Source of the DNA: Burkholderia ambifaria
GTDB taxonomy: Bacteria > Pseudomonadota > Gammaproteobacteria > Burkholderiales > Burkholderiaceae
Assembly: GCF_001443045.1 (NCBI RefSeq)
Contig: NZ_LKPJ01000002.1
Location: 203,236-267,235, forward strand
DNA length: 64,000 bases
Direction of reading: 5' to 3'
Shown here in pieces: positions 1 to 7,185 of this stretch (its first letter is position 1; each line of letters begins with the position of its first letter). Below the pieces are notes generated by a model, which had not been told where the DNA came from, did not search any database, and saw nothing but the letters and a program-made list of their open reading frames with translations. The position numbers and the translations under genes are program-made.

Positions 1-395
1 GTGCCGAGCACGTTGAGGTTCTGCCAGGTGGCGCCTGCCAATGGCACATCCGGCTGCGCGTGGATCTCGGAAGGCGTGCGCAGGTCGCAGACTTGCGTGA
101 TGCCGAACGTATCGACCGTTGCGAGGTCGGCCGCGGACAACGCGAGCGCGGGCGACCGGTAGATCACGCCTTTTTTCGTCATTGCGCCGCTTGCGGTGGC
201 ATAGCCCGTTCCGTCTGGTCCCGCGGTGTCGCGAAAGTTCGCTGCCGAACCGAGCCTGGGCATCGTGACGGGGGCGACCGCGATCGAATCGCCGCCGCAC
301 GCGGACAGAAGTGACGCGCTTCCCAGCGCGATGCCGAGCGTGCCGGCGCCCAGCCGGAGAAAGTGTCGACGGGAAATTTCGTTTTTCTGATTCAT
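1..395 (-). CDS. Tat-exported lipoprotein tyrosine/serine phosphatase (C-terminal part missing)
   Basis: The gene runs off the left edge; 131 N-terminal residues are visible. The start at 395 is preceded by an AAAGG ribosome site. The N-terminus reads SRRHFLRLGAG, a twin-arginine motif, followed by a hydrophobic stretch and LLSAC-GGD, a lipobox, so the product should be folded before export and then lipidated. After the leader come SAANFRDTAG, a GVIYRSPAL segment and TQVCDLRTPSEI, which match the beginning of the Y_phosphatase3 family (protein tyrosine/serine phosphatases). The catalytic CxxxxxR loop would lie outside the window, so activity cannot be judged. The family call is fairly secure, the substrate unknown. 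Confidence 0.75.
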   Translation of the reverse strand, partial: MNQKNEISRRHFLRLGAGTLGIALGSASLLSACGGDSIAVAPVTMPRLGSAANFRDTAGPDGTGYATASGAMTKKGVIYRSPALALSAADLATVDTFGITQVCDLRTPSEIHAQPDVPLAGATWQNLNVLG

Positions 396-727
396 TCACT
401 GGCCTTTGTCGGAGACGGTGACAGGACGTTGCGACCGCGGTTGCGACCGAAGCCGTTGCTGGTATGCCGCGCCGCGCGGCGAAGCGCAGACGTGCCATAT
501 CGATCGGCATACAGTCGGACGATGCGCCGTGCGCGTCGATCTCGCGCCGGGTAAGCGCACGGTAGCGATCCGCGGCGAAACGGCCATCGTCCTTTTCGAT
601 TAGGACGCGATGCGGGTTGCCGGTGCGATTCGCGCAACTTGCTGTACGTGCAACGGCTGCGGCGCGGTAAGATCGGCATCGGTAGCGGGATGGATCAAAG
701 CATGGTGTCCGACACGGGGGAGGCGTC
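396..727. other. Intergenic, no gene seen
   Basis: This is the divergent spacer between the phosphatase (minus) and the methyltransferase (plus). Open frames here are GC-driven and have no ribosome site or recognisable protein. It presumably carries both promoters, but I see no convincing consensus hexamers. Confidence 0.4.
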
Positions 728-1441
728 ATGGATCTGAAGGAACTCGACGTATTGGGAGCGGATGTAGGCGATCACTGGTACTACGCGTCGAAGGCGAGCG
801 CGATCCGCCGGTTCCTGGGCACGTCGGACGCGAATCGCATACTCGACGTTGGCGCGGGCTCGGGTTTCTTTTCCAAGCATTTGCTCGAGCGCACGCAGGC
901 GACGGAGGCGTGGTGTGTCGATACGAGCTATGCCGACGATACCGACGGTGAGGCGGCCGGCAAGCCCGTCCATTTTCGCCGTGCCGTCGATCGATTCGAT
1001 GCCGATCTCGTGCTGCTGATGGATGTTCTCGAACACGTCGATGACGATGTCGGGCTGCTTGCCCGTTATGTGGCGGGCGCGCCGAAGGGTAGCCGGTTCC
1101 TGATCACGGTTCCCGCGTTTCAGTTCCTCTGGAGCGCGCATGACGATTTTCTCGAGCACAAGCGCAGGTATACGCTCGACGGCCTCGAAGACGTCACGCG
1201 TCGTGCGGGGCTGGAGGTCGAGCACGGGGCATACTACTTCGGCCTTACGTTTCCGCTCGCGGCGGCATTGCGACTAAGCGAGCGGGTGCGTCGGCAACCG
1301 CGCGAGCCGGCGTCGCAATTGCGCCGGCACCATCCGGCCGTCAACGGTCTGCTCAAGCTGATCTGCCGGGTCGAGTTGCCGATGTTCCGGTTCAATCGGG
1401 TGGCGGGCCTCACGGTCATCTGTGTCGCGCGCAAGCAGTGA
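728..1441 (+). CDS. Class I SAM-dependent methyltransferase
   Basis: 237 residues. The SAM-binding motif I is ILDVGAGSGFFSKHLL near residues 38-53, followed by the expected acidic residue region (WCVDTSY), and LLMDVLEHVDDD around residues 98-109 resembles motif II of the Methyltransf_11/23 families. The middle contains SRFLITVPAF and EHKRRYTLDGL, often seen in methyltransferases linked to cell-surface or lipid modification. The start has an excellent GGGGGAGG site ending 5 bases upstream. No signal peptide, so it is cytoplasmic. Nothing in the neighbourhood identifies the substrate. Confidence 0.8.
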   Translation: MDLKELDVLGADVGDHWYYASKASAIRRFLGTSDANRILDVGAGSGFFSKHLLERTQATEAWCVDTSYADDTDGEAAGKPVHFRRAVDRFDADLVLLMDVLEHVDDDVGLLARYVAGAPKGSRFLITVPAFQFLWSAHDDFLEHKRRYTLDGLEDVTRRAGLEVEHGAYYFGLTFPLAAALRLSERVRRQPREPASQLRRHHPAVNGLLKLICRVELPMFRFNRVAGLTVICVARKQ

Positions 1442-1537
1442 GCATCGAACCGTCACGTCTCGTCACGCCATCTCGCAAAAAATTTCGCAGGAACATGCAC
1501 AAAATGCATGCGACCCGTTCTAAATCGACAAACTGTC

Positions 1538-1546
1538 TGTTATAAT
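1538..1546 (+). promoter_or_regulatory. Extended -10 promoter of tRNA-Pro
   Basis: TGTTATAAT combines a perfect -10 hexamer (1541-1546) with the upstream TG of an extended -10 element, 11 bases before the mature tRNA 5' end. No good -35 box is visible at the right distance, which fits an extended -10 promoter. Confidence 0.6.
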
Positions 1547-1556
1547 TTTTTTCTTT

Positions 1557-1633
<77 letters not shown>

Positions 1634-1640
1634 GACAAAG

Positions 1641-1674
1641 AACCCGCGTCAGTTCAGGCTGACGCGGGTTTTTT
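1641..1674 (+). terminator. Rho-independent terminator after tRNA-Pro
   Basis: A 12-bp stem AACCCGCGTCAG / CTGACGCGGGTT with a 6-base loop runs into TTTTTTC. It lies 8 bases after the tRNA CCA end. Confidence 0.9.
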
Positions 1675-1774
1675 CTTGCCCGTCGCTTTTTTGCACATCC
1701 CGGCGCGGCCCCGGTAAAATGCAGGGTTGATCCACGGAAAGCGCCGTGATTTAGCGGAAGAGGATTCCCCGAAC

Positions 1775-2983
1775 ATGACTGATCTTCGTCTTACCATGCG
1801 GTTCGCTGCAGTGCTCGCCACCGGTGCGCTCGTCGCCGGTTGCGGTACGTCGTCGCCCACGAAAGTGGACTACAAGAGCGATTCGAAATCGAAGGAAGCG
1901 TCGCTCGCAGTGCCGCCCAACATGCTCGACGAGACGGCCGATCAGCGCTCGCTGCCGCCACAGGGCGGCGCGACTTCCCTGTCTGCGCTTCAGCAGGTCC
2001 AGCACGCCGCGCCCGCGACGGACACCGTCGCGCCCGCCGTGGTCGGCATGCATATCCAGCGCGACGGCACCGAGAGCTGGCTCGTGATCGACGGCAAGAA
2101 GCCCGCCGACATCTGGCCGCAAGTTCGCCGTTTCTGGCAGGAGCAGGGTTTCCTGCTCGTCGTCGACCAGCGCGACAAGGGCGTGATGGAAACCGACTGG
2201 AACGAGACCCATCCGCAGATCAACGACGGTCTGATCCGTAGCGTGATCTCGAAGGCGATGGGCAATTCGTACGTGACGGCGGAGCGCAACAAGTACCGCA
2301 CGCGCCTCGATTCGGATCCGAACGGCGGCACCTACGTGTTCATCAGCCAAAAGGGCATGCGCGAGGCGATCACCGGCGCGAACAACGATTCGAGCAAGTG
2401 GGAAGCGAAGCCGAACGATCCGGCGCTCGAGACGGAATACCTGAAGCGGCTGATGGCGGTGCTCGCGCAGAACGAGCAGCGTGCGAAGAATGGCGAGCCG
2501 CCGGTCGCGAACATCAACGACAACACGGTGCCGAAGGACAAGAAGGCCGATACCGACGCATCGAAGGCTGCTGCCGCGGCGATCGCTGCGCAGAACGTTG
2601 CGCGTACGTCGTCGCAAGCGAACGACGTCGATTCGGGCGCGGTGCCGTCCGAAGTCACGCTCGGCGAGCCGTACGACCGTTCGTGGCTGCACGTCGGCCT
2701 CGCGCTCGATCGCGCGAACTTCACGGTCGACGATCGCGATCGCACGAAGGGTCTGTATTTCGTGCGGTATGTCGATCCAAAGGATCTGAGTGCGGCCGAG
2801 CAGGGCTTCTGGAGCCAGCTGTTCCATGGCAAGAAGGAAAAGCAGGCGAAGCAGTATCGCGTCAATGTGAAGGCGCTGACGCCGGACCAGACGCGCGTGG
2901 CAGTCGTCGACGATTCGGGTGCGATCGATACGTCGTCGCCGGCCCGACAGATCATGGGGCTGCTCGTGAATCAGCTGCGCTGA
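1775..2983 (+). CDS. bamC: Outer membrane protein assembly factor BamC-like lipoprotein
   Basis: 402 residues from the ATG at 1775, chosen because GGAAGAGG lies just upstream; an alternative ATG at 1796 begins MRFAAVL. The signal ends in the lipobox LVAGC, so the mature protein is lipidated. The remainder follows the NlpB/DapX layout: a disordered linker, a first helix-grip domain (around residues 95-190, with SWLVIDGKKPADIWPQVRRFW) and a second (around 300-402, with DRSWLHVGLALDRANFTV). BamC belongs to the BAM complex that inserts beta-barrels in the outer membrane. It is monocistronic here, between a tRNA and a strong terminator. Confidence 0.85.
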   Translation: MTDLRLTMRFAAVLATGALVAGCGTSSPTKVDYKSDSKSKEASLAVPPNMLDETADQRSLPPQGGATSLSALQQVQHAAPATDTVAPAVVGMHIQRDGTESWLVIDGKKPADIWPQVRRFWQEQGFLLVVDQRDKGVMETDWNETHPQINDGLIRSVISKAMGNSYVTAERNKYRTRLDSDPNGGTYVFISQKGMREAITGANNDSSKWEAKPNDPALETEYLKRLMAVLAQNEQRAKNGEPPVANINDNTVPKDKKADTDASKAAAAAIAAQNVARTSSQANDVDSGAVPSEVTLGEPYDRSWLHVGLALDRANFTVDDRDRTKGLYFVRYVDPKDLSAAEQGFWSQLFHGKKEKQAKQYRVNVKALTPDQTRVAVVDDSGAIDTSSPARQIMGLLVNQLR

Positions 2984-3007
2984 TCGCGGCAAGCTTCCGG
3001 TTTTCGA

Positions 3008-3036
3008 AAAAGCCCGCCTTTCGGCGGGCTTTTTCA
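3008..3036 (+). terminator. Terminator after bamC
   Basis: Stem AGCCCGCC / GGCGGGCT with a TTTC loop, followed by TTTTTC, 25 bases after the bamC stop codon. Confidence 0.9.
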
Positions 3037-3089
3037 TTTTCACGCGCGTCGACGCGGGCGTCTGCGGGCGTTCGGCCCCGCCTCCTGAC

Positions 3090-3133
3090 GTTACGTAACA
3101 TCCGCGCGTTACGGCGGCAGAGCGCGTGTTACG
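3090..3133 (+). promoter_or_regulatory. Cluster of three GTTACG words, candidate activator binding region
   Basis: GTTACG occurs at 3090, 3108 and 3128; the first is part of the perfect palindrome GTTACGTAAC. The spacings are 18 and 20 bases, close to two helical turns, so all would face the same side of the helix. The cluster sits about 60-100 bases upstream of a sigma-54 promoter, where enhancer-binding proteins normally dock. Similar clusters occur near 40017-40060 and 55049-55064. The bound protein is not known. Confidence 0.5.
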
Positions 3134-3191
3134 TCGTCATGGACGTGAAAAATATCCTTATAGATCAATGGTGTGCCTTTTTCTGCTAACC

Positions 3192-3207
3192 TGGCACGCA
3201 AACTGCT
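3192..3207 (+). promoter_or_regulatory. Sigma-54 (RpoN) promoter
   Basis: TGGCACGCAAACTGCT matches the sigma-54 consensus TGGCACG-N4-TTGCW at all but one position and has the invariant GG-N10-GC spacing (GG 3193-3194, GC 3205-3206). It is intergenic and precedes a transcript-like region ending in a terminator. The expected start of transcription is near 3218. Confidence 0.7.
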
Positions 3208-3237
3208 TTATAAGTTCGAATCGTTAGGACAGGGAGG

Positions 3238-3381
3238 ATGGCGTCAGATGCCGAGCGTGCATCGCGAGTGCCTGATCAACGGTATCAACGTCTTCAGATG
3301 CCGGCGCTGCGAGCGCCGGCGCAACCGATGACGATCCGCGCAGCGCGCGGATCTCGATGGCCCCGTCGCCTATCCTCGTAG
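3238..3381 (+). CDS. Possible 47-residue peptide inside the small-RNA region
   Basis: An ATG follows AGGACAGGGAGG and opens a 47-codon frame that reads through the first two hairpins and ends at TAG inside the third. The peptide is Arg/Ala/Pro-rich with no recognisable domain. The ribosome site is partly too close to the ATG. It is more likely incidental, but a dual-function RNA cannot be excluded. Confidence 0.15.
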   Translation: MASDAERASRVPDQRYQRLQMPALRAPAQPMTIRAARGSRWPRRLSS

Positions 3382-3393
3382 GGCGACGGTTTC

Positions 3394-3427
3394 GCCCGCG
3401 CTTCTTCTGAAGCGCGGGCAATTTTTT
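3394..3427 (+). terminator. Terminator of the candidate small RNA
   Basis: An 11-bp perfect stem GCCCGCGCTTC / GAAGCGCGGGC with a 4-base loop, then AA and six T residues. No plus-strand protein gene ends here, which supports a non-coding transcript. Confidence 0.9.
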
Positions 3428-3633
3428 GGTGAGGTCCCAACACGAGGGCGTGCCGACCCAACTGGTGCGGTTCGTATTCGTCGAGCGCTGGGGAAGGTCG
3501 CCTTGGCCGCGCATGCGCGTTCAGCGCACATTCTGGATTGCCGCGGACCGGGCCGATCGTTTCGGGGTCCGCGAGCTGAAGCTCGTGTGAGCGAGGTGGA
3601 GCGGCCGGGCGCGTTGCCGGCCGCTGCGACGCG

Positions 3634-3891
3634 TCAGTGCGACGCGCTCGGTACGTCGAGAATCAGGATGATCGTCCAGTCGGCGTCGCCGTCGTGGTGA
3701 TACTGGCGTTCGGCGACGATGAACGGCTGCTGCTTGCCTTGCGGACCGAGGAAAAGCACGTCGCCCTCCATCGGCAGGCACTCGATCGGCGGCAGCGCAA
3801 GGAATGCGTCGTCCGAGCCGCGCGGCATCAGTTGCTTGATCTTGCGAGTGGCTGCTTCGGTCCACTCGATGTCGAGTTGAATGTTGCTCAT
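3634..3891 (-). CDS. Small conserved-looking protein of unknown function
   Basis: 85 residues, acidic and soluble, without a signal peptide or membrane segment. The start is well supported by GGAGGACAGC before the ATG. It contains an IECLPMEGDVLFLGPQGKQ segment and a hydrophobic C-terminal strand (WTIILILDVP). I do not recognise the family. It is transcribed alone on the minus strand, downstream of the 4028-4309 gene and its terminator. Confidence 0.7.
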   Translation of the reverse strand: MSNIQLDIEWTEAATRKIKQLMPRGSDDAFLALPPIECLPMEGDVLFLGPQGKQQPFIVAERQYHHDGDADWTIILILDVPSASH

Positions 3892-3969
3892 GCTGTCCTC
3901 CGCACCGGGGTGCGCACGGGTGGAAAATTTCGGTGCGCGACTTTAGCACAGCGCGCAGGCGCCGCAACC

Positions 3970-4006
3970 AAAAAAGCCGAACCCGGTTGCCCGGATTCGG
4001 CTTTTC
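3970..4006 (-). terminator. Terminator, mainly for the minus-strand gene at 4028-4309
   Basis: Stem AAAAGCCGAATCCGGG / CCGGGTTCGGCTTTTTT read on the minus strand, ending in six T residues. The structure is nearly symmetrical, but only minus-strand transcription approaches it. Confidence 0.85.
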
Positions 4007-4027
4007 GCTTATGCGGTGCCGCCGAAC

Positions 4028-4309
4028 TTACTGGCTGGCAGCGTCTGCCGGAGCGGCCTTGGCGGCCTTCTTGGCGGCCTTCTTCGCTGCCTTGTGGTGA
4101 GCAGCCTTCTTGCCCTGGTGATGCTCTTCCTGCATCGCCGGCTGAGCGGCTTCGGCCGCTTGCTGCTGCTGCAGCGCTTGTGCGCGCTGCTCGATCTCGG
4201 CAATCTTGGCCGGATCGGTGATGGTCTGGATTTGCGTGCTCTCTTGCGCATACGCTGCGCCAGTCAGCGCCGACATCGCGACCAGAATAGCCAGGGACGT
4301 CTTCTTCAT
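4028..4309 (-). CDS. Small periplasmic protein with Gln/Ala and Lys/Ala/His-rich tail
   Basis: 93 residues from the ATG at 4309, which follows GGAGGTAAAGCA; upstream in-frame codons lack a ribosome site. The signal peptide is MKKTSLAILVAMSALTGAAYA, cleaved before QES. The mature part has a Gln/Ala-rich helix (about residues 30-58) and a C-terminal run of HHKAAKKAAKKAAKAA that resembles histone-like tails. The basic tail may bind nucleic acid, lipopolysaccharide or other polyanions, but that is inference. No named family. Confidence 0.75.
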   Translation of the reverse strand: MKKTSLAILVAMSALTGAAYAQESTQIQTITDPAKIAEIEQRAQALQQQQAAEAAQPAMQEEHHQGKKAAHHKAAKKAAKKAAKAAPADAASQ

Positions 4310-4525
4310 TGCTTTACCTCCGCTAAGTGGTGATGAACCCGAATGTTGCCGTTTTGTCTGGCGACTGCAATCGAGTGCGTGTCGAGTGTAACAAAAGTGA
4401 CGGATCAATGTGCATCGGATCACGGCGCAGCGCAAGGCCTCGTTGAAGTCGCGCAACACTTCGCGCATTCCGTCACGCGCATGCCATCCCGGGCGGCACC
4501 GTCGCTTTCGGTGTCCGTATTGCCG

Positions 4526-5242
4526 TCAAAACCAGCCGAGCCATCGATAGACGTGGAACTGCGCGATGCCGACCAGTTCATGCAAGGCCTGGTTCGCGTT
4601 TTCCAGGTTGTGCCAGCGTGGCAGCCAGCCCGTTTGTGCACGCCGGCGGTTCGAATAAACGGGCTGCGGATCGATGCCGAAGCGGCGGAAATCGAGCAAT
4701 GCGCGGCGCATCTGGTAAGACGACGTGACGAGAATGCGCGTGTCGTCATGTTGTGAGCGTAGTATAGACGCAGTGAATTTCGCGTTTTCGTAGGTCGTAC
4801 GGCTGTTCGGCTCGAGCACGAGATCGCCGGAGGCGACGCCTTCCGCGACCAGCCGGCGCCCGTAGACGGCCGCCTCGGTTTCGCCGTGATGTTGCGGGTC
4901 GCCGCCCGACATCACCACGGTGCAGCGGGTGGCCTGCTGCAGGCACGTGCGATAGAGCGCCGCGGTCTTGCGAATGCGTGCTTCACCGTCGGGAGGCGGC
5001 CGCAGGCCGGTCTCGCCGCGCCGCGTGCCGATGCCGATGATGATCAGCGTCGTTCGGCCGTGCATGTCGGGGCGCTCGACCGGCGTAACACCCGCCTCGG
5101 TCCACGCGATGAGCGGCGCGGCGAGCCAGCCTGTCGCAAGCAGCCAGAGCAGCGCGACACCGGCGATCGCAATGAGTCGCCGCCTCTTGCGGCAGAGCAT
5201 GAAACAGATGAAGAGAAGTGCAAATGAATCGAACAGAATCAA
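4526..5242 (-). CDS. DUF218 / YdcF-ElyC family membrane protein
   Basis: About 238 residues. Two N-terminal membrane segments (LILFDSFALLFICFML and LIAIAGVALLWLLATGWLAA) are followed by a DUF218 domain with GIGTRRGE, VVMSGGDPQHHGETEA, LEPNSRTTYENA and ILVTSSYQMRRA. Members such as ElyC act in envelope integrity, and the domain should face the periplasm. The start is uncertain: a TTG at 5242 keeps the first membrane segment, an ATG at 5200 shortens it, and the open frame extends to 5371. None has a good ribosome site. Confidence 0.75.
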   Translation of the reverse strand: MILFDSFALLFICFMLCRKRRRLIAIAGVALLWLLATGWLAAPLIAWTEAGVTPVERPDMHGRTTLIIIGIGTRRGETGLRPPPDGEARIRKTAALYRTCLQQATRCTVVMSGGDPQHHGETEAAVYGRRLVAEGVASGDLVLEPNSRTTYENAKFTASILRSQHDDTRILVTSSYQMRRALLDFRRFGIDPQPVYSNRRRAQTGWLPRWHNLENANQALHELVGIAQFHVYRWLGWF

Positions 5243-5399
5243 TTTGATTGGGGTATGGTGTCTTTTTATGGACGGCTGACGATCCGGCCCTGACGCGACG
5301 CCGAACGTCGGCCTCCAGAATCGGTGGCGGTATCGGCGGGCGGAGCTCCCGCCCGGCGCGCCGCTTCGCATTGTCGCTGCACTTTAAGAAAGAATCGAG

Positions 5400-5717
5400 A
5401 TGGCCACGTATTCCAACGAAGCGGTGCTCGACGCATTGAGACGAGTGCAGTACCGCCAGGTACCGTGGGCGCGCCGCCCGGGCGTGTTCGAGTATCTCCG
5501 GTCGCTAGGGCTGATGGACACGGTCAGGCAGAAGACCGTTGCTCCCGCACCGGGTTTCCATGCCCCGGTCGACATCGCGGTGCTGACCGATAATGGTCGA
5601 GCCGAATGTGCGCGCCTCGAGCGCGACGAGAAATTGCTTTCCTGGACCGATCGCCGTATGGACGACTACGCATTGAGCGAAGCGAGCGCCGTGGCGATTC
5701 TCGAAAGCCGCCTGTAG
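5400..5717 (+). CDS. Hypothetical protein, 105 residues
   Basis: The start is preceded by GAAAG about 10 bases upstream. The product is soluble with a mixed alpha/beta look; residues 1-45 (ALRRVQYRQVPWARRPGVFEYLRSLGLM) could form a small winged-helix-like unit, but I cannot name a family. It is divergent from the DUF218 gene and stands alone. Confidence 0.6.
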   Translation: MATYSNEAVLDALRRVQYRQVPWARRPGVFEYLRSLGLMDTVRQKTVAPAPGFHAPVDIAVLTDNGRAECARLERDEKLLSWTDRRMDDYALSEASAVAILESRL

Positions 5718-5756
5718 CGGCGCACGCCAGTTCTCGCGCGCGGTGCGCGCGATACT

Positions 5757-5789
5757 CAAAAAAAAGCCCGTATCACGAGGATACGGGCG
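5757..5789 (-). terminator. Terminator for the minus-strand gene at 5907-6158
   Basis: On the minus strand the stem GCCCGTATC / GATACGGGC is followed by eight T residues (the A run at 5758-5765 on the plus strand). Confidence 0.85.
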
Positions 5790-5906
5790 TACCGGATACT
5801 TTTGCTGTTGCCACGCTGTGCTCATGGCAACGAATGTGACTCGTCGCATGTCGAGCAGTTCCCGAATCCGGGAATTTTCTTTGACGAAATCCTGCAGATT
5901 GCCGGA

Positions 5907-6158
5907 CTACGGATGACGCGGCAGGTCGGACGGCTGCGAGCTGATGCGCGCACGCGCGTTGCTGGCGATGTCGCCGCGCAAATCGCCGCGCGGCACGGTC
6001 TGCCGGTTGGGCGACGTGACGGGCGGTTGCTGGCGAAGGGTGTTCCGGTGCTCTTGCTGGCGGTGAGGCGGCTTTGTGCGATCGTCGGCGCGAGCGGGGG
6101 CGGTCAGCGCCAGCGAAATGACAATGCCGCATGCGACGAGCAGTGACATTGGTTTCAT
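5907..6158 (-). CDS. Small secreted basic protein of unknown function
   Basis: 83 residues with a clear signal peptide (hydrophobic core LLVACGIVISLALTAPARA, cleavage before DD). The mature part is short, Arg/Pro/Gln-rich and probably disordered. AAGGGAG lies upstream of the ATG. Nothing indicates a function. A strong terminator follows. Confidence 0.6.
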   Translation of the reverse strand: MKPMSLLVACGIVISLALTAPARADDRTKPPHRQQEHRNTLRQQPPVTSPNRQTVPRGDLRGDIASNARARISSQPSDLPRHP

Positions 6159-6316
6159 GGCGGGGCTCCCTTCAAGCCGTCGGCGAGGCTTGTTGATATG
6201 TCGCTAAGGTAAGCGCGGGAGTGCAGGCTTGCTGTAAATAATAGTAAATAGATGTATCGCGGCACGACAGCGGTAATCGACGACGACGCGAGCGCCGCGC
6301 AACGGGCGTGGCGATG

Positions 6317-6344
6317 AAAGAAACCGGGCGGCCGAAGCCGCCCG
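6317..6344 (-). terminator. Weak terminator after the DUF4096 gene
   Basis: On the minus strand GGGCGGC-TTCG-GCCGCCC forms a stable UUCG-capped hairpin followed by GGTTTCTTTC, an interrupted T run. Confidence 0.5.
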
Positions 6345-6356
6345 ATCGAGCATGCG

Positions 6357-6758
6357 TTACGCCATCTTCACGGGGGCGCGCCAGGATTCCGGATTGGTCC
6401 AGAAGGCACCGCGCAGCCGATCGCGGCTCGGCGGTGCCGGCGGCTTCGTCGCGCTTGCCCCGATGCGACCGCGCAATGAGATCTGGCGGCCGCTCGTGCC
6501 GAGTCGCTTGACGATTTCGGCGAGCGTACCGTCTGCCTGCCATTCGTCGAAACGACGGCGGCAGGTCGGCGGCGACGGATAGCGGCCCGGCAGCTTCGAC
6601 CAGCCTTCACCCGTCGACAGTACCCACAGCACGGCGTTGACTACCGAACGTGCTTCCACGCGCGGACGGCCGCGCCGTTCGCTCCGTGCGGGTTCCGAGC
6701 AAAACAGACCTTCGACCAGCGCCCACTCGTTATCTCTCAAATCGTCGAACAGCATCAT
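6357..6758 (-). CDS. Stand-alone DUF4096 (IS5-type transposase N-terminal domain) protein
   Basis: 133 residues. LRDNEWALVEGLF, RGRPRVEARSVVNAVLWVLSTGEGWSKLPGRYPSPPTCRRRFDEW matches the helix-turn-helix domain at the N-terminus of IS5/IS1381-type transposases. The DDE catalytic domain is absent: after about residue 95 the protein changes to an Ala/Arg/Pro-rich tail and stops. The reading frame is intact with a GAGGTGAGGAC ribosome site, so it looks maintained, and no flanking inverted repeats are evident. It could be an IS relic or a domesticated DNA-binding protein. A paralogue lies at 33871-34281. Confidence 0.75.
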   Translation of the reverse strand: MMLFDDLRDNEWALVEGLFCSEPARSERRGRPRVEARSVVNAVLWVLSTGEGWSKLPGRYPSPPTCRRRFDEWQADGTLAEIVKRLGTSGRQISLRGRIGASATKPPAPPSRDRLRGAFWTNPESWRAPVKMA

Positions 6759-7185
6759 GTCCTCACCTCAGCGAAGCTAACTCCGGTGCGCTGCCCTGCG
6801 CCGCGCACTCTTCAAGCACTCGAACGTCGAGTGCCGGGTGGGGGCGTCCGGTTGGCCGGCAGCGGCATCTCTGCCTTCCGTCCGACGAAAACCTGCGCCC
6901 TGTGCGTCAGGTAATGCACGATGTGTGCCATGTCGGAGGCGATCCCCTCGAGAGCCGCTTGGCAGCGGGCTAACGGCTAAGTCAGCTAGGGGCGTATAAG
7001 ACGCCAAAATAACCCGCCAGCAAATCGGGACAATCACCAATCTTGTGCAATTCGCCCGTGCCACGTGCGTTTGCGCGAATATTGCACCGCAGCGAAACAT
7101 GTGCGATCGATGCCGGATTCGCACATCGGGGCTGTTTCGCGCATTAAAATTGTGCATTGATGTCGACGATTGATGAGGTGAGGGG
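6759..7185. promoter_or_regulatory. Divergent intergenic region with two inverted repeats
   Basis: No gene is seen in 427 bases. Near the LysR start are two inverted repeats: GTGCAATTCGC (7045-7055) with GCGAATATTGCAC (7075-7087), and ATGTGCGA (7099-7106) with TCGCACAT (7119-7126, perfect 8-bp arms, 12-base gap). Both are plausible operators for the LysR regulator encoded next door. Confidence 0.45.

Larger units (their letters stand above)
3218..3427 (+). ncRNA. Candidate sigma-54-dependent small RNA with four tandem hairpins
   Basis: Predicted from sequence only. A sigma-54 promoter ends at 3207, and about 210 bases later there is a strong terminator. Four consecutive stem-loops can be read: 3300-3320 (9 bp, perfect), 3333-3353 (9 bp, perfect), 3363-3389 (8 bp, with a loop carrying TATCCTCGTA, whose UCCUC could pair with ribosome sites) and the terminator 3394-3419. 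The 5' part (3218-3299) is unstructured and purine-rich around AGGACAGGGAGGATGG. The region could also encode a 47-residue peptide (see the 3238 entry). I do not recognise a named RNA family. Confidence 0.5.
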
